Of a stretch of DNA of 64,000 bases, positions 15,206 to 23,089 are shown in pieces. The position numbers and the translations under genes were made by a program. Numbering within the stretch: the first letter of the stretch is position 1; each line of letters opens with the position of its first letter. This stretch comes from Agromyces sp. Soil535 (GTDB lineage: Bacteria > Actinomycetota > Actinomycetes > Actinomycetales > Microbacteriaceae): assembly GCF_001428255.1 (NCBI RefSeq), contig NZ_LMRW01000003.1, forward strand, positions 3,466-67,465, written 5' to 3'. The notes below the pieces were generated by a model, which saw only the letters and a list, made by a program, of their open reading frames with translations, ran no database searches and was not told where the DNA came from.

Positions 15206-16849
15206 GTGCGCTTCGCCGACTCGATGCTGCTGCTGCTCCTCGGATGCGTCGTGGCCGTCGTCGCGGTGTGCCTGGCCGTCTTCGCGTGGCTCGGCGTGCA
15301 GCAGCTGCGTGCGGAGGCGCAGGGCGAGGCGCTGAGCATCGCCCGCACGGTGGCCGAGAACCCCGACGTGCGCGCAGCCGTCGCCGCGTACTCCGCCGCC
15401 CCGGCCGCGCCGACGGGCGCCGAGCTCCGCGGTGGGCCGATGGCGGTGTCGGCCGCCGCCGTGGAGTCGCGCACGGGCGCGCTCTTCGTGGTCCTCACCG
15501 ACGACCGCGGCATCCGCCTCGCGCATCCCGACCCCGACCGCATCGGCGAGCGCGTCAGCACGCCCTTCGCTGCGGCGCTCCGCGGCGAGGAGACCGTGTC
15601 GTGGGAGCGCGGGACGCTCGGCGAGTCCGCCCGTGCGAAGGTGCCGATCTTCGCACCGGGCACCGAGCGTCCGGTGGGCGAGGTCAGCGTCGGGTTCGCG
15701 CCGGCGAGCGTGTTCGACGACCTTCCCACGCTGCTGGCCGGCGTGGCCCTCGCTGCCGTCGCCGCCCTGTCGATCGGCATCCTCGCCGCCGCACTCCTGC
15801 GGCGGCGGCTGGAGCGACTCACCCTCGGCCTGCAGCCCGAGGAGCTCACCGCCCTCGTGCAGCAGCAGGCAGCGGTGCTCGACGGCGTGGGTGACGGCGT
15901 CGTCGGGATCACGCCCGACGGCGTCATCCGCGTCTGCAACACCGCGGCCGAGCGGATGCTCGGGGTCGCCGATCCGGTCGGCGAACGGATCTCGGCCCTG
16001 GGCCTGTCGCCCGAGCTCACCGCCGCGCTCGACGCCTCCGCGCCGCCACCCGAGCCGTCGGCGGCGTTCTCGTCGGGCGAGCGGATCCTCTACGTCGACC
16101 GCCGCTGGGTTCGCCGTCACGGTCGGGACCTCGGGGTCGTCGCGGTGCTGCGCGACCGCACCGACCTGATGACGCTGTCGCAACGCCTCGACGCCGTCGG
16201 CTCCATGGCGAATGCCCTTCGTGCGCAACGGCACGAGTTCGCCAATCGCGTGCACGTGGCGGCGGGCCTCATCGATGCGGGCAGGATCGCGGACGCGCGG
16301 TCGTTCCTCGACGAGCTCCGCAGTCGTGGTCCGATCGCCGCTCCCGGAGGACACGTCGAGCGGCTCGACGAGCCGCTGCTGCAGGCGATCGTCGGCGCGA
16401 AGGCGATCGAGGCCGCCGAGCGCGGCGTGCAGGTCGTGGTTGCGGAGGGCACGTTCGTCCGGGGCCGCCTGGCGGCTCCCGAGGACGTGGGCGCTGTACT
16501 GGGGAACCTCATCGACAACGCAGTGCGCGCCGCGCTCGCGGGCGATCGCGAGCCCAGGCGGGTCGAGATCGAGCTGCTCGACGACGACGATGTGCTGGCG
16601 ATCACCGTCGCCGACTCTGGTGCGGGCGTGGCCGAGCCGGGCCGGCTGTTCTCCGGTGGCGAGGCGGCTCCGTCCGGCGGCGAGCCGGTCGACGCGGTGC
16701 ACGGCCACGGCATCGGGCTGCCGCTCAGCCGCGACCTCGCGCGACGACGCGGCGGCGACGTCTGGCTGGCCGATCCAGGCGGCACCTCCAGCGGCGCGAC
16801 CTTCTGCGCACGACTGCCGGGTGTGATGTCACCGATGGAGGAACCATGA
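15206..16849 (+). CDS. CitA/DcuS-type sensor histidine kinase
   Basis: A 547-residue membrane sensor. A first membrane helix (about 7-30), an extracellular PAS-like sensor (about 35-170, with VVLTDDRGIRLAHPDPDRIG, typical of CitA/DpiB/DcuS), a second helix (about 177-198), a cytoplasmic PAS (about 220-315), the phospho-acceptor H343 in AQRHEFANRVH, and an HATPase domain with N434/N438 (GNLIDNAV), DSGAG (470-474) and HGHGIGL. GTG 15206 follows GGAGGTCGAC. Its stop overlaps the next gene's ATG. The divergent CitMHS gene makes citrate or a similar tri/dicarboxylate the likely signal. Confidence 0.92.
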   Translation: MRFADSMLLLLLGCVVAVVAVCLAVFAWLGVQQLRAEAQGEALSIARTVAENPDVRAAVAAYSAAPAAPTGAELRGGPMAVSAAAVESRTGALFVVLTDDRGIRLAHPDPDRIGERVSTPFAAALRGEETVSWERGTLGESARAKVPIFAPGTERPVGEVSVGFAPASVFDDLPTLLAGVALAAVAALSIGILAAALLRRRLERLTLGLQPEELTALVQQQAAVLDGVGDGVVGITPDGVIRVCNTAAERMLGVADPVGERISALGLSPELTAALDASAPPPEPSAAFSSGERILYVDRRWVRRHGRDLGVVAVLRDRTDLMTLSQRLDAVGSMANALRAQRHEFANRVHVAAGLIDAGRIADARSFLDELRSRGPIAAPGGHVERLDEPLLQAIVGAKAIEAAERGVQVVVAEGTFVRGRLAAPEDVGAVLGNLIDNAVRAALAGDREPRRVEIELLDDDDVLAITVADSGAGVAEPGRLFSGGEAAPSGGEPVDAVHGHGIGLPLSRDLARRRGGDVWLADPGGTSSGATFCARLPGVMSPMEEP

Positions 16850-17514
16850 GCGATCCACTGCGCGTGCTCATCATCGACGACGACTTCCGCGTGGCAGGGC
16901 TGCACCGTGAGATCGTCGCCGGGCGGGCAGGCGTCGAGACGCTGGAGCCCGTGCACACGGCCGCGGCGGCGCGCGCCGCGGCGCGCGATCACGCCCCCGA
17001 TCTCCTGCTCGCCGACGTGTACCTCCCCGACGGCGACGGCATCGGCCTCGTGCGGGAGCTCGACGTCGACGCGTTCGTCATCACGGCGGCGACGGATTCC
17101 GCCACGGTGCGCCGCGCGATGCGTGCCGGCGCGCACGGCTACCTCATCAAGCCGTTCCCGCCGGCGCAGCTCGCCGAGCGCGTCGACGCGTTCGTGCGGT
17201 ATCGCAACCTGCTCCGCCGCGACCAGCCGGTCGAGCAGGAGACGGTCGATCGGGCCATCCGCATCCTGCACGGGAGTGCGTCGCCCTCCGCGATGCGCTC
17301 ACCGACCGAGGAGCTCCTGCTCGACCAGCTCGCCGACACGGAGTGCTCCGCGGCGGAGGCCGCCCAGCGCGCAGGCATCTCCCGCGCGACCGCGCAGCGC
17401 CACCTCGCCGCCCTCGTCGAGCGGGGCCTCGTCGAGGTGTCCCTCCGCTACGGCACGACGGGGCGTCCCGAGCATCGGTACCGGCGCCGCGGCGGACCCG
17501 CTCCGGTCGAGTGA
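16846..17514 (+). CDS. CitB/DpiA-type response regulator
   Basis: A 222-residue regulator. The receiver domain (1-120) has the acidic pocket IIDDDF, phospho-acceptor D57 in LLLADVYLPDGDG and K102 in YLIKPF. The C-terminal winged helix (about 150-215) has CSAAEAAQRAGISRATAQRH. This is the CitB/DcuR layout. It overlaps the kinase gene by ATGA (16846-16849), so the pair is co-translated. The likely target is the CitMHS promoter with its TTCTGCGCA repeats. Confidence 0.92.
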   Translation: MSDPLRVLIIDDDFRVAGLHREIVAGRAGVETLEPVHTAAAARAAARDHAPDLLLADVYLPDGDGIGLVRELDVDAFVITAATDSATVRRAMRAGAHGYLIKPFPPAQLAERVDAFVRYRNLLRRDQPVEQETVDRAIRILHGSASPSAMRSPTEELLLDQLADTECSAAEAAQRAGISRATAQRHLAALVERGLVEVSLRYGTTGRPEHRYRRRGGPAPVE

Positions 17515-17517
17515 GGC

Positions 17518-17546
17518 GAGGCCCCAGGGAAGAACCCCGGGGCCTC
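17518..17546 (+). terminator. Hairpin terminator between convergent genes
   Basis: GAGGCCCC and GGGGCCTC form an 8-bp perfect stem with a 13-base loop, immediately after the response-regulator stop and before the convergent GH30 gene end. It can serve both directions, though no strong U-run is present. Confidence 0.65.
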
Positions 17547-17551
17547 GGCCG

Positions 17552-20500
17552 TCACGGCTTCGCGGCGTTCGCTGCGAGGATGCGCTGCGCCTCGGTCTCG
17601 GCGGTCGCGGGCGCGACGCCGTCGGCCGACACCGTGACCCGCACGCTCAGCAGCTTGCCGGCGTCGCTCGTGACGGGCGTGTAGATCGCCCCGGTGGCGC
17701 CGTCGATCTCCTCGCCGTTGGTGAGCCACTGCCAGGAGATGTCGCCATCGCTCGGGTCGAGCGTGCCCGTCGCCGACGCCGGCGTGCCGACGCGCGGACG
17801 GTCGGCGAGTTCGAGCCCGTCGATCACCACGTGCCGCCGGATCGTCACCGCGTACTCGGCCTTCGCAGTGGCATCCGCCGACGTCACGACGATCTTGGCG
17901 ACGCCTCCGTTCTCCGTCGACGGCTGGGTGACCCGAACCGTCGCCGCCGAGTCCACCGCGATCGCGTCGACCACCGGCAGGCGGCCGCCGTCGACGTCGA
18001 CCTCGTAGTCGTGGCGCGCCGGGTCGAATCCGTCGATCGTCTCGCCGTCGAGCCGGAGCACCGCGAGGTCGGCCACGGCGGCCGGCGACGCCATCGCCTC
18101 GAACACCCCGACCTCCGACACGATGAGGTGCGTGTTCGGGTAGGCGTTCATGATCACCCGCACTCCGGTCGCCGTCACCGGGGCGAACTCGGCCACGACC
18201 GTCGGCGCGGTGCCGTCGGCGGGCGAGGCCACGGGCTGCGCGGTCTCCCAGCCCGGCGCCGCGACCCAGGCGCCGTCGGTGCCGCGCACCTGCACCTGCA
18301 TGGTCTGCGCCCAGCTGGTGGTGCCGTCGCGGTAGAACTGCACCGACACCTTCTCCACCTGGTGCGGCACCGCGTACAGGTACGTCAGCGTGCTCTGCGC
18401 CGGCTTGTTCGTCGACACCCAGTTCGACCAGCCCTTGTCGCCCTGCACGCCGTTGCGGGTGCGGTCGACCGGGTAGCCCGACTCGGTCGAGCTCGCCGAC
18501 GCGGTCGTGCCGGCGTCGGGGTTGAAGTTGCGCAGGGTCCCCTCCGTCACGAGCACCGCGAGCTGAGCGGGCAGTTCGGCGCCGTCGGCGGATGCCGCGC
18601 CGGGCACCTGCACGACGCCGACCTCGTCGAACGCGGCATCCGTGATGCCCGACCAGTCCCAGGTCACGGGTACGTCGAACGCGTTCTCCGAGGCGCCGAG
18701 GCGAGCCGGCACGACGATCGGCGCGGCCGACTGCACCCCGCCGAGCGAGGCGCCGACGGCCACGGTGACCGACACGGGGTCGGTCGCGGTGAGCCCGCCG
18801 ACGTCGACGAGGGCGGTCACGGCGACGGCCTGCCCGAACACGTCGGTCGCCGAGCCCGGCACCTCGACGCGCCCCGTCTGCGCCCACGAGGTGTCGTCCG
18901 GCAGCTGCCACGCGACAGGCACCGGCACGCCCGCGCCCCACGTGTAACGCGGCACGATCGTCTCGGGGAGCACGGGGCTGACGCCCGCCTGCGTACGGGC
19001 CGCGATGGTCTGGCCGTCGAGCAGCGCGAGGTCGCGCGGATCCCACGACTGGTTCGCGCCGCCGTTCGATCCGTAGACGCCGACGGTCGCGCCGTCCGCG
19101 GTCGACTGGCCGCCCACGTCGAGCGAGAGCCCGAGTGCCTCGTTCACGAGCGTGTACGCGCGGCCGTCGGTGGTGCTCACGATCCAGCGCGTGGCCGGGT
19201 CGCCGGCTGCGGCGTCGACGCCCACCGAGCGCAGGTCGGTGCCGGCGCTCGTCGCGCCGAGCACGCGGCCGTCGGATGCCTCGAGCACCGCGCGCTCGGT
19301 GGCCTCGCGGTTGCCCGCCGCCACCTCATGCACGGTCCACGTCTGCGGAGCGGCGGCCGCGGCATCCGTGCCCAGGGTCGTGATCTTCGTTGCGGCACCC
19401 GTGCCGCTCGCGGTGAGCGCCTTGCCGCTCTGCGAGCCGACGAGCTGGTAACGGTGGCCGTCGCGCAGGGCGGGGGCGTCGGCTGCGACGCCCGAGACGC
19501 CGTCGATGACGAACGTGGTCACGGACTTCGCCGGCACCGTGAGGGTGGCGGTGCGCGCCTCGCGGTCGATCGCCACCGGCGTCCCCGTGACGAGCGCGTT
19601 CGCGGTCGGGGCATCCGCCGAGTCGGCCTGGGTCGTGACGACCGGAGTGACCGTCGCGCCCTCGGCGATGTCGCCGAAGTTCGAGAGGTCGAGCGTGACC
19701 TGCCGCTCGGATGCCGCGGTGTTGCGGTGCACGATGGACGCCCCCGTGCCGTCCGCACGCACGGCCGCCGTGCTCGACCCGTCGTCGACCGCCATCAGGT
19801 GGTCGCCCTCGTGGATGGACTTCGTGAAGTTGCGGATCGTGTTGAACTTCGAGTTGACCTGGACGCCGCACTCCTCGACGGCGGTGGAGTCGTCGCCCGC
19901 GTCCTCGACGCGACGCTCGGACTTCCACACGGTGCCGCCCGCCTCCTCGTAGGGCTTGCAGTCGAGGTCGATGAAGATCGAGCCCCAGTTCAGGTTCTCG
20001 CCTTGCGGCTCCATGTTGTAGAGGTCCTCGACGGGCTGCCAGAGCACCCACGCATTCGGCTCCAGCTCGCGCAGGTCGTCCATGATGCGCCCGGCGATGC
20101 CGAGGCCGTTCTCGATGTTCACCGGATTGAACCCGCTGACCCAGTTGCCCTCGATCTCGCTCATCCACAGGTCGGTGTCGGCCTGCTTGGCGAGGTCGCG
20201 CACGATGAGCCGACCCGAGGTGCTGTAGGTGTGCACGTTCATGCGGTCGACCTTGTCGCGCGTCGCGGCCGGATAGCCGGCCCAGTTCGTCGCGAAGCGG
20301 CTCGGGTTGGTCTCGTCCATGGCCGAGAGTCCGGCGTCGGTCGTCGTCGCGGGGTCGTCGAGCTCGGCGCGTACGTCGTCGATGAGCGACACCTGCCGGG
20401 CCGCGCCCATGTGCATGCCCTCCTGGCGGCCGCCGACGGGTGTGCCGTTCACCAGCGTGGTGCCCCAGTAGCCGGTGTTCGGCTCGTTGAACGGGTCGAT

Positions 20501-21223
20501 GGTGTCGACGTCGATGCCGTACTGGTCCTCGAGGTGCTCGGTCACGCGCACGAGGTACGTCGCGAACTGCGCCTCGGCGGCGGGCTTGAGCTGCTCGGCC
20601 GACGAGTTGAAGCCACCCGAGACGTAGCCGCTCTCGGTCATGAAGTAAGGGGCGGAGTTGGCGAAGGTCTCCCAGTGCGTGATCTGCGCGTCGGCGGCGA
20701 GGCGCTCGACCCACCAGCGCTGGGTCTCGTCGGCCGACCAGTCGTACGACGCAGGGTCGTCGGCGTCCCATTCGGCGAGCAGCGCATTCCGGTCGGCGTA
20801 GTTCGTCGCGACCCCGCCGTAGGTGCCGGCGTCGCCGTCGGGGTTCGCCGCCCACCAGCCCTCGACCGTTCCGCCGGGACGCAGGTAGTCCTGCACGTCC
20901 GAGGCGTTGCCGCCGCCGATGTTGTAGCGCGCGATGTTGAGGTCGAGGCCGTTCTCCCCGAACACGGCCTGGTAGAGCTCCTCGCGAAGCTCCTCGGGGT
21001 AGCCGCCGGTCGCGTTCGCGAACCAGACGAGGCTCGTGCCCCAGCCCTCGAACGCCTCGCCCTGGTAGGCGGGGTTCGGCGTGATGGTGAGGCCGTCCGC
21101 CGCGGACGCCGGGGCCGCCGCGCCGATCGGCGCCGCCAGGAGCGCACCGCCCGCGAGCACTCCGCCCGTCAGCAGTGCCGTGACCCGCGTGAGCCGTCTG
21201 AACCGTCTGCCGTGCATCGTCAT
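17552..21223 (-). CDS. Secreted GH30-type endo-beta-1,6-galactanase with accessory modules
   Basis: A 1223-residue secreted enzyme. The signal peptide is about residues 1-41 (cut after ASA). The catalytic domain (about 45-575) reads like beta-1,6-galactanases of GH30: GWGTSLVWFANATGGYPEEL, LNIARYNIGGGNA, the acid/base E247 in DPFNEPNTGYW and the probable nucleophile E356 in LWMSEIEGN. Then come a ricin/CBM13-like lectin (about 585-730), a Big_4-like sugar-enzyme module (about 735-895), an F5/8-type C domain (about 900-1045), a cadherin-like beta sandwich (about 1046-1130) and an Ig-like repeat (about 1131-1215). Two locus A operators lie upstream. The probable substrate is the beta-1,6-galactan side chains of arabinogalactan proteins. 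Another GH30 specificity is possible. Confidence 0.88.
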   Translation of the reverse strand: MTMHGRRFRRLTRVTALLTGGVLAGGALLAAPIGAAAPASAADGLTITPNPAYQGEAFEGWGTSLVWFANATGGYPEELREELYQAVFGENGLDLNIARYNIGGGNASDVQDYLRPGGTVEGWWAANPDGDAGTYGGVATNYADRNALLAEWDADDPASYDWSADETQRWWVERLAADAQITHWETFANSAPYFMTESGYVSGGFNSSAEQLKPAAEAQFATYLVRVTEHLEDQYGIDVDTIDPFNEPNTGYWGTTLVNGTPVGGRQEGMHMGAARQVSLIDDVRAELDDPATTTDAGLSAMDETNPSRFATNWAGYPAATRDKVDRMNVHTYSTSGRLIVRDLAKQADTDLWMSEIEGNWVSGFNPVNIENGLGIAGRIMDDLRELEPNAWVLWQPVEDLYNMEPQGENLNWGSIFIDLDCKPYEEAGGTVWKSERRVEDAGDDSTAVEECGVQVNSKFNTIRNFTKSIHEGDHLMAVDDGSSTAAVRADGTGASIVHRNTAASERQVTLDLSNFGDIAEGATVTPVVTTQADSADAPTANALVTGTPVAIDREARTATLTVPAKSVTTFVIDGVSGVAADAPALRDGHRYQLVGSQSGKALTASGTGAATKITTLGTDAAAAAPQTWTVHEVAAGNREATERAVLEASDGRVLGATSAGTDLRSVGVDAAAGDPATRWIVSTTDGRAYTLVNEALGLSLDVGGQSTADGATVGVYGSNGGANQSWDPRDLALLDGQTIAARTQAGVSPVLPETIVPRYTWGAGVPVPVAWQLPDDTSWAQTGRVEVPGSATDVFGQAVAVTALVDVGGLTATDPVSVTVAVGASLGGVQSAAPIVVPARLGASENAFDVPVTWDWSGITDAAFDEVGVVQVPGAASADGAELPAQLAVLVTEGTLRNFNPDAGTTASASSTESGYPVDRTRNGVQGDKGWSNWVSTNKPAQSTLTYLYAVPHQVEKVSVQFYRDGTTSWAQTMQVQVRGTDGAWVAAPGWETAQPVASPADGTAPTVVAEFAPVTATGVRVIMNAYPNTHLIVSEVGVFEAMASPAAVADLAVLRLDGETIDGFDPARHDYEVDVDGGRLPVVDAIAVDSAATVRVTQPSTENGGVAKIVVTSADATAKAEYAVTIRRHVVIDGLELADRPRVGTPASATGTLDPSDGDISWQWLTNGEEIDGATGAIYTPVTSDAGKLLSVRVTVSADGVAPATAETEAQRILAANAAKP

Positions 21224-21270
21224 TGACGTCGTCCTCTTTCGCCGTTGAGAGATCGTTTCGGTCAGGCGGG

Positions 21271-21288
21271 CATGTTGACGTCAACACG
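21271..21288. promoter_or_regulatory. LacI-family operator A3, upstream of GH30 galactanase
   Basis: CATGTTGACGTCAACACG with the core palindrome TGTTGACGTCAACA, 48 bp before the GH30 start. It matches operators A1 and A2 beside the locus A regulator 9 kb away. Confidence 0.85.
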
Positions 21289-21303
21289 CCCCGCATAGAC
21301 CTT

Positions 21304-21322
21304 ACATGTTGACGTCAACATT
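21304..21322. promoter_or_regulatory. LacI-family operator A4
   Basis: ACATGTTGACGTCAACATT, a perfect core palindrome, 34 bp centre-to-centre from A3. The spacing is almost the same as between A1 and A2 (35 bp), so the paired geometry is conserved. Confidence 0.85.
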
Positions 21323-21428
21323 GGGAAGAGGGAGCCGCCGCGACCGGCGGAACGAGGCATCAGGCGCGCCGTGCCGCGGCCCGCGCCCTTGTCGCCTCCC
21401 GCGCACACCTGCCCGCACCTTGTGGCCT

Positions 21429-21530
21429 CCTGCGCACACCTCCCCGCCCCGTCTGCAGGAACTTTCACGCGACATGCCGTCGCACCACCCTGTTTCGGAT
21501 GCCGCCACGGCGTGTCTTCCTGCATTCGAC
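21429..21530. repeat. 102-bp repeat copy 1 with nested stem-loops
   Basis: It differs from copy 2 (21589-21690) at one position (21522). Within it TGCAGGAA pairs with TTCCTGCA as an outer stem, and GACATGCCGT pairs with ACGGCGTGTC (one G-T wobble) as an inner stem. The copies are offset by 160 bp. Confidence 0.85.
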
Positions 21531-21588
21531 CCGGAACGAGGCACCGGGCGCGGGCGCGCGACGTGCCGCAGCGCGCACCTCGTCGCCG

Positions 21589-21690
21589 CCTGCGCACACC
21601 TCCCCGCCCCGTCTGCAGGAACTTTCACGCGACATGCCGTCGCACCACCCTGTTTCGGATGCCGCCACGGCGTGTCTTCCTACATTCGAC
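21589..21690. repeat. 102-bp repeat copy 2 with nested stem-loops
   Basis: Second copy of the repeat at 21429-21530, with a G-to-A change in the right outer arm (TACA in place of TGCA). The sequences between the copies also share motifs, so the true repeat unit may be about 160 bp, partly decayed. Confidence 0.85.
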
Positions 21691-21811
21691 CGGGGAACGA
21701 GGCAACGGGGGGCGCGCGACCTGCCCGCGGCATCCGTCACCGGCCGGCTCGTCCTGTATTGGGTCCGGGAACGAGGCAACGGGCGCGGGCGCAACCTGCC
21801 CGCGGCATCCG

Positions 21812-22285
21812 TCACCCGCCGGCAGCGACCGGGACCCCCGCGGGCCGAGGCTCCGCGCCGAGCTGCCGCATCATGGTGGCGTCGTCGCGCACCGCCCAGT
21901 GCTCGGCGCCTCGATCTCCGACCATGCGGAGGATGTGCACCTGCTTGTAGGAGAACGGACGCCCGGTCGCCGAGAGCCCGAAGAAGTCGCCGGTGTGCCG
22001 GCCGCTGTGGGTGCAGTACACGACGACGGTGTCGCCCTCGGTCACGGTGCGATGGATGGTCCATCGCTGGTCGGAGAACGCGCGTGCGAGCGCGTGCATG
22101 TAGAACAGCACCCCGCCTGGCCCCGGTGGCGTGCCCTCGGGTGATTCGTGATTGACGAAGTCGTCGGTCACGGCGGCTCGCATGGCCGCTTCGTCGTCGG
22201 CCGGGAAGATCTCCTCGAGCACCCGGCGCGCCGCCGCGGTGATGTCTTCGGTCTCGGTGACGGGGATTGGAGCGTTGGTGGTCAT
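21812..22285 (-). CDS. SnoaL-like ester cyclase family protein
   Basis: A 157-residue protein with an NTF2/SnoaL-like cone fold: a helical start (ITAAARRVLEEIFPADDEAA), DDFVNHESPEGTPPGPGGVL, then strands VTEGDTVVVYCTHSGRHTGDF and YKQVHILRMVGDRGAEHWAV. Family members are polyketide cyclases, isomerases or proteins of unknown role; no polyketide genes are near. It is divergent from the TetR gene at 22360, which may control it. Start ATG 22285 follows GAGGAGGGACATC. Confidence 0.82.
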   Translation of the reverse strand: MTTNAPIPVTETEDITAAARRVLEEIFPADDEAAMRAAVTDDFVNHESPEGTPPGPGGVLFYMHALARAFSDQRWTIHRTVTEGDTVVVYCTHSGRHTGDFFGLSATGRPFSYKQVHILRMVGDRGAEHWAVRDDATMMRQLGAEPRPAGVPVAAGG

Positions 22286-22339
22286 GATGTCCCTCCTCAG
22301 GGCTGGGAGGTGGGCGTGTCGGCGCTCATCTCAAATTCA

Positions 22340-22365
22340 TGACAGTATCATTCTACTTAATGTCA
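22340..22365 (+). promoter_or_regulatory. Leaderless promoter and candidate TetR operator
   Basis: A TATCAT -10-like hexamer at 22346-22351 sits 8 bp before the ATG at 22360, with no Shine-Dalgarno. Arms TGACA (22340-22344) and TGTCA (22361-22365) flank it as an imperfect inverted repeat, a possible autoregulatory site. Confidence 0.45.
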
Positions 22366-23025
22366 GAGACCGCAAGACCCACCCGTCGATACGACGCGAC
22401 CAACCGCCGCCGCAAGGCCGAGACCACGAAGGCGCGGATCATCGAGTGCGCGCAGCGGATGTTCCTCGAGCACGGGTACGTCGACGCGACGATTCCCCGC
22501 ATCGCCGCCGGCGCCGGCGTCGCCGTCGAGACGGTCTACCGCGCAGCGGACGGGAAGGCCGGGCTGCTCGCGACCGCCGTGCAGGCGGCGCTCGCCGGGG
22601 GCGTGGAACGTGCGCAGGTCCCGGTCACGGAGCGCCCCGGCATCCGACGGGTCATCGAGGCGGATTCGCCGCACGCTCGCCTCGTCGCCTACGCCGCCAC
22701 GCAGCCCGGCGTGTGGTCGCGGGTCGGGCCGCTGCTGCGGGTGCTCGCCGACGCGGGCGACAGCGACGCCTCGCTCGTCGCGCTCCGGGAGGAGCTCGAC
22801 GCCCAGCGGCTCGTCGGGCTCCGGGGGCTCGCGGGACTGCTGCTCGAGCGCGGCGACCTCGCACCCGGCCTCACGGTGGATCGCGCCGCCGACCTGATCT
22901 GGACGATCTGCGCGCAGGCCAATTACGACGCGCTTGTCACCTCGCGCGGCTGGTCGCACAACGAGTACCGGACGTGGCTGGTGACGATGCTCGAGGCGGC
23001 GCTGCATGCACCCACCCGCCGCTGA
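22360..23025 (+). CDS. TetR family transcriptional regulator
   Basis: A 221-residue regulator. The N-terminal HTH (about 20-65) shows TKARIIECAQRMFLEHGYVD, IPRIAAGAGVAVETVYRA, followed by a helical ligand domain ending LIWTICAQANYDALV and an RGWSHNEYRTWLVTML segment typical of actinobacterial TetR proteins. ATG 22360 is preferred to the upstream ATG at 22339, because a -10-like box just before it indicates a leaderless transcript. It is divergent from the ester cyclase gene, its probable target. Confidence 0.88.
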   Translation: MSETARPTRRYDATNRRRKAETTKARIIECAQRMFLEHGYVDATIPRIAAGAGVAVETVYRAADGKAGLLATAVQAALAGGVERAQVPVTERPGIRRVIEADSPHARLVAYAATQPGVWSRVGPLLRVLADAGDSDASLVALREELDAQRLVGLRGLAGLLLERGDLAPGLTVDRAADLIWTICAQANYDALVTSRGWSHNEYRTWLVTMLEAALHAPTRR

Positions 23026-23089
23026 CCGTGCCCGTGGGATGGGTTCGCGCAATGGGATGACGGCCTCGCCGCGTCGCTAACGTGGACGC

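Larger units (their letters stand above)
21224..21811. other. Non-coding interval with operators and repeats
   Basis: 588 bp without a convincing gene. All six frames hold only low-complexity, repeat-derived reading frames. It contains the two operators of the GH30 gene, two long near-identical repeat copies, four copies of an 11-mer GGAACGAGGCA (21349, 21533, 21694, 21768), and a doubled stretch CTGCCCGCGGCATCCGTCAC near 21721 and 21799. Confidence 0.7.

Noticed and set aside
16907-21226. A 1439-codon plus-strand frame opposite the GH30 gene
   Set aside because: Arg/Val/His-rich antisense frame caused by GC-rich codon structure; the minus strand has complete domains and catalytic motifs.
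21429-21690. CRISPR array
   Set aside because: Only two long copies of about 100 bp with non-spacer-like intervals; no cas genes.
21306-22155. Several frames in the repeat block with a repeated peptide (CRHGVSS)
   Set aside because: The peptide repetition only reflects the DNA repeats; no start site, and the frames run into the antisense of the ester cyclase gene.
21812-22285. Polyketide cyclase role for the SnoaL-like protein
   Set aside because: No polyketide genes in the window; SnoaL-like folds are used for many functions.
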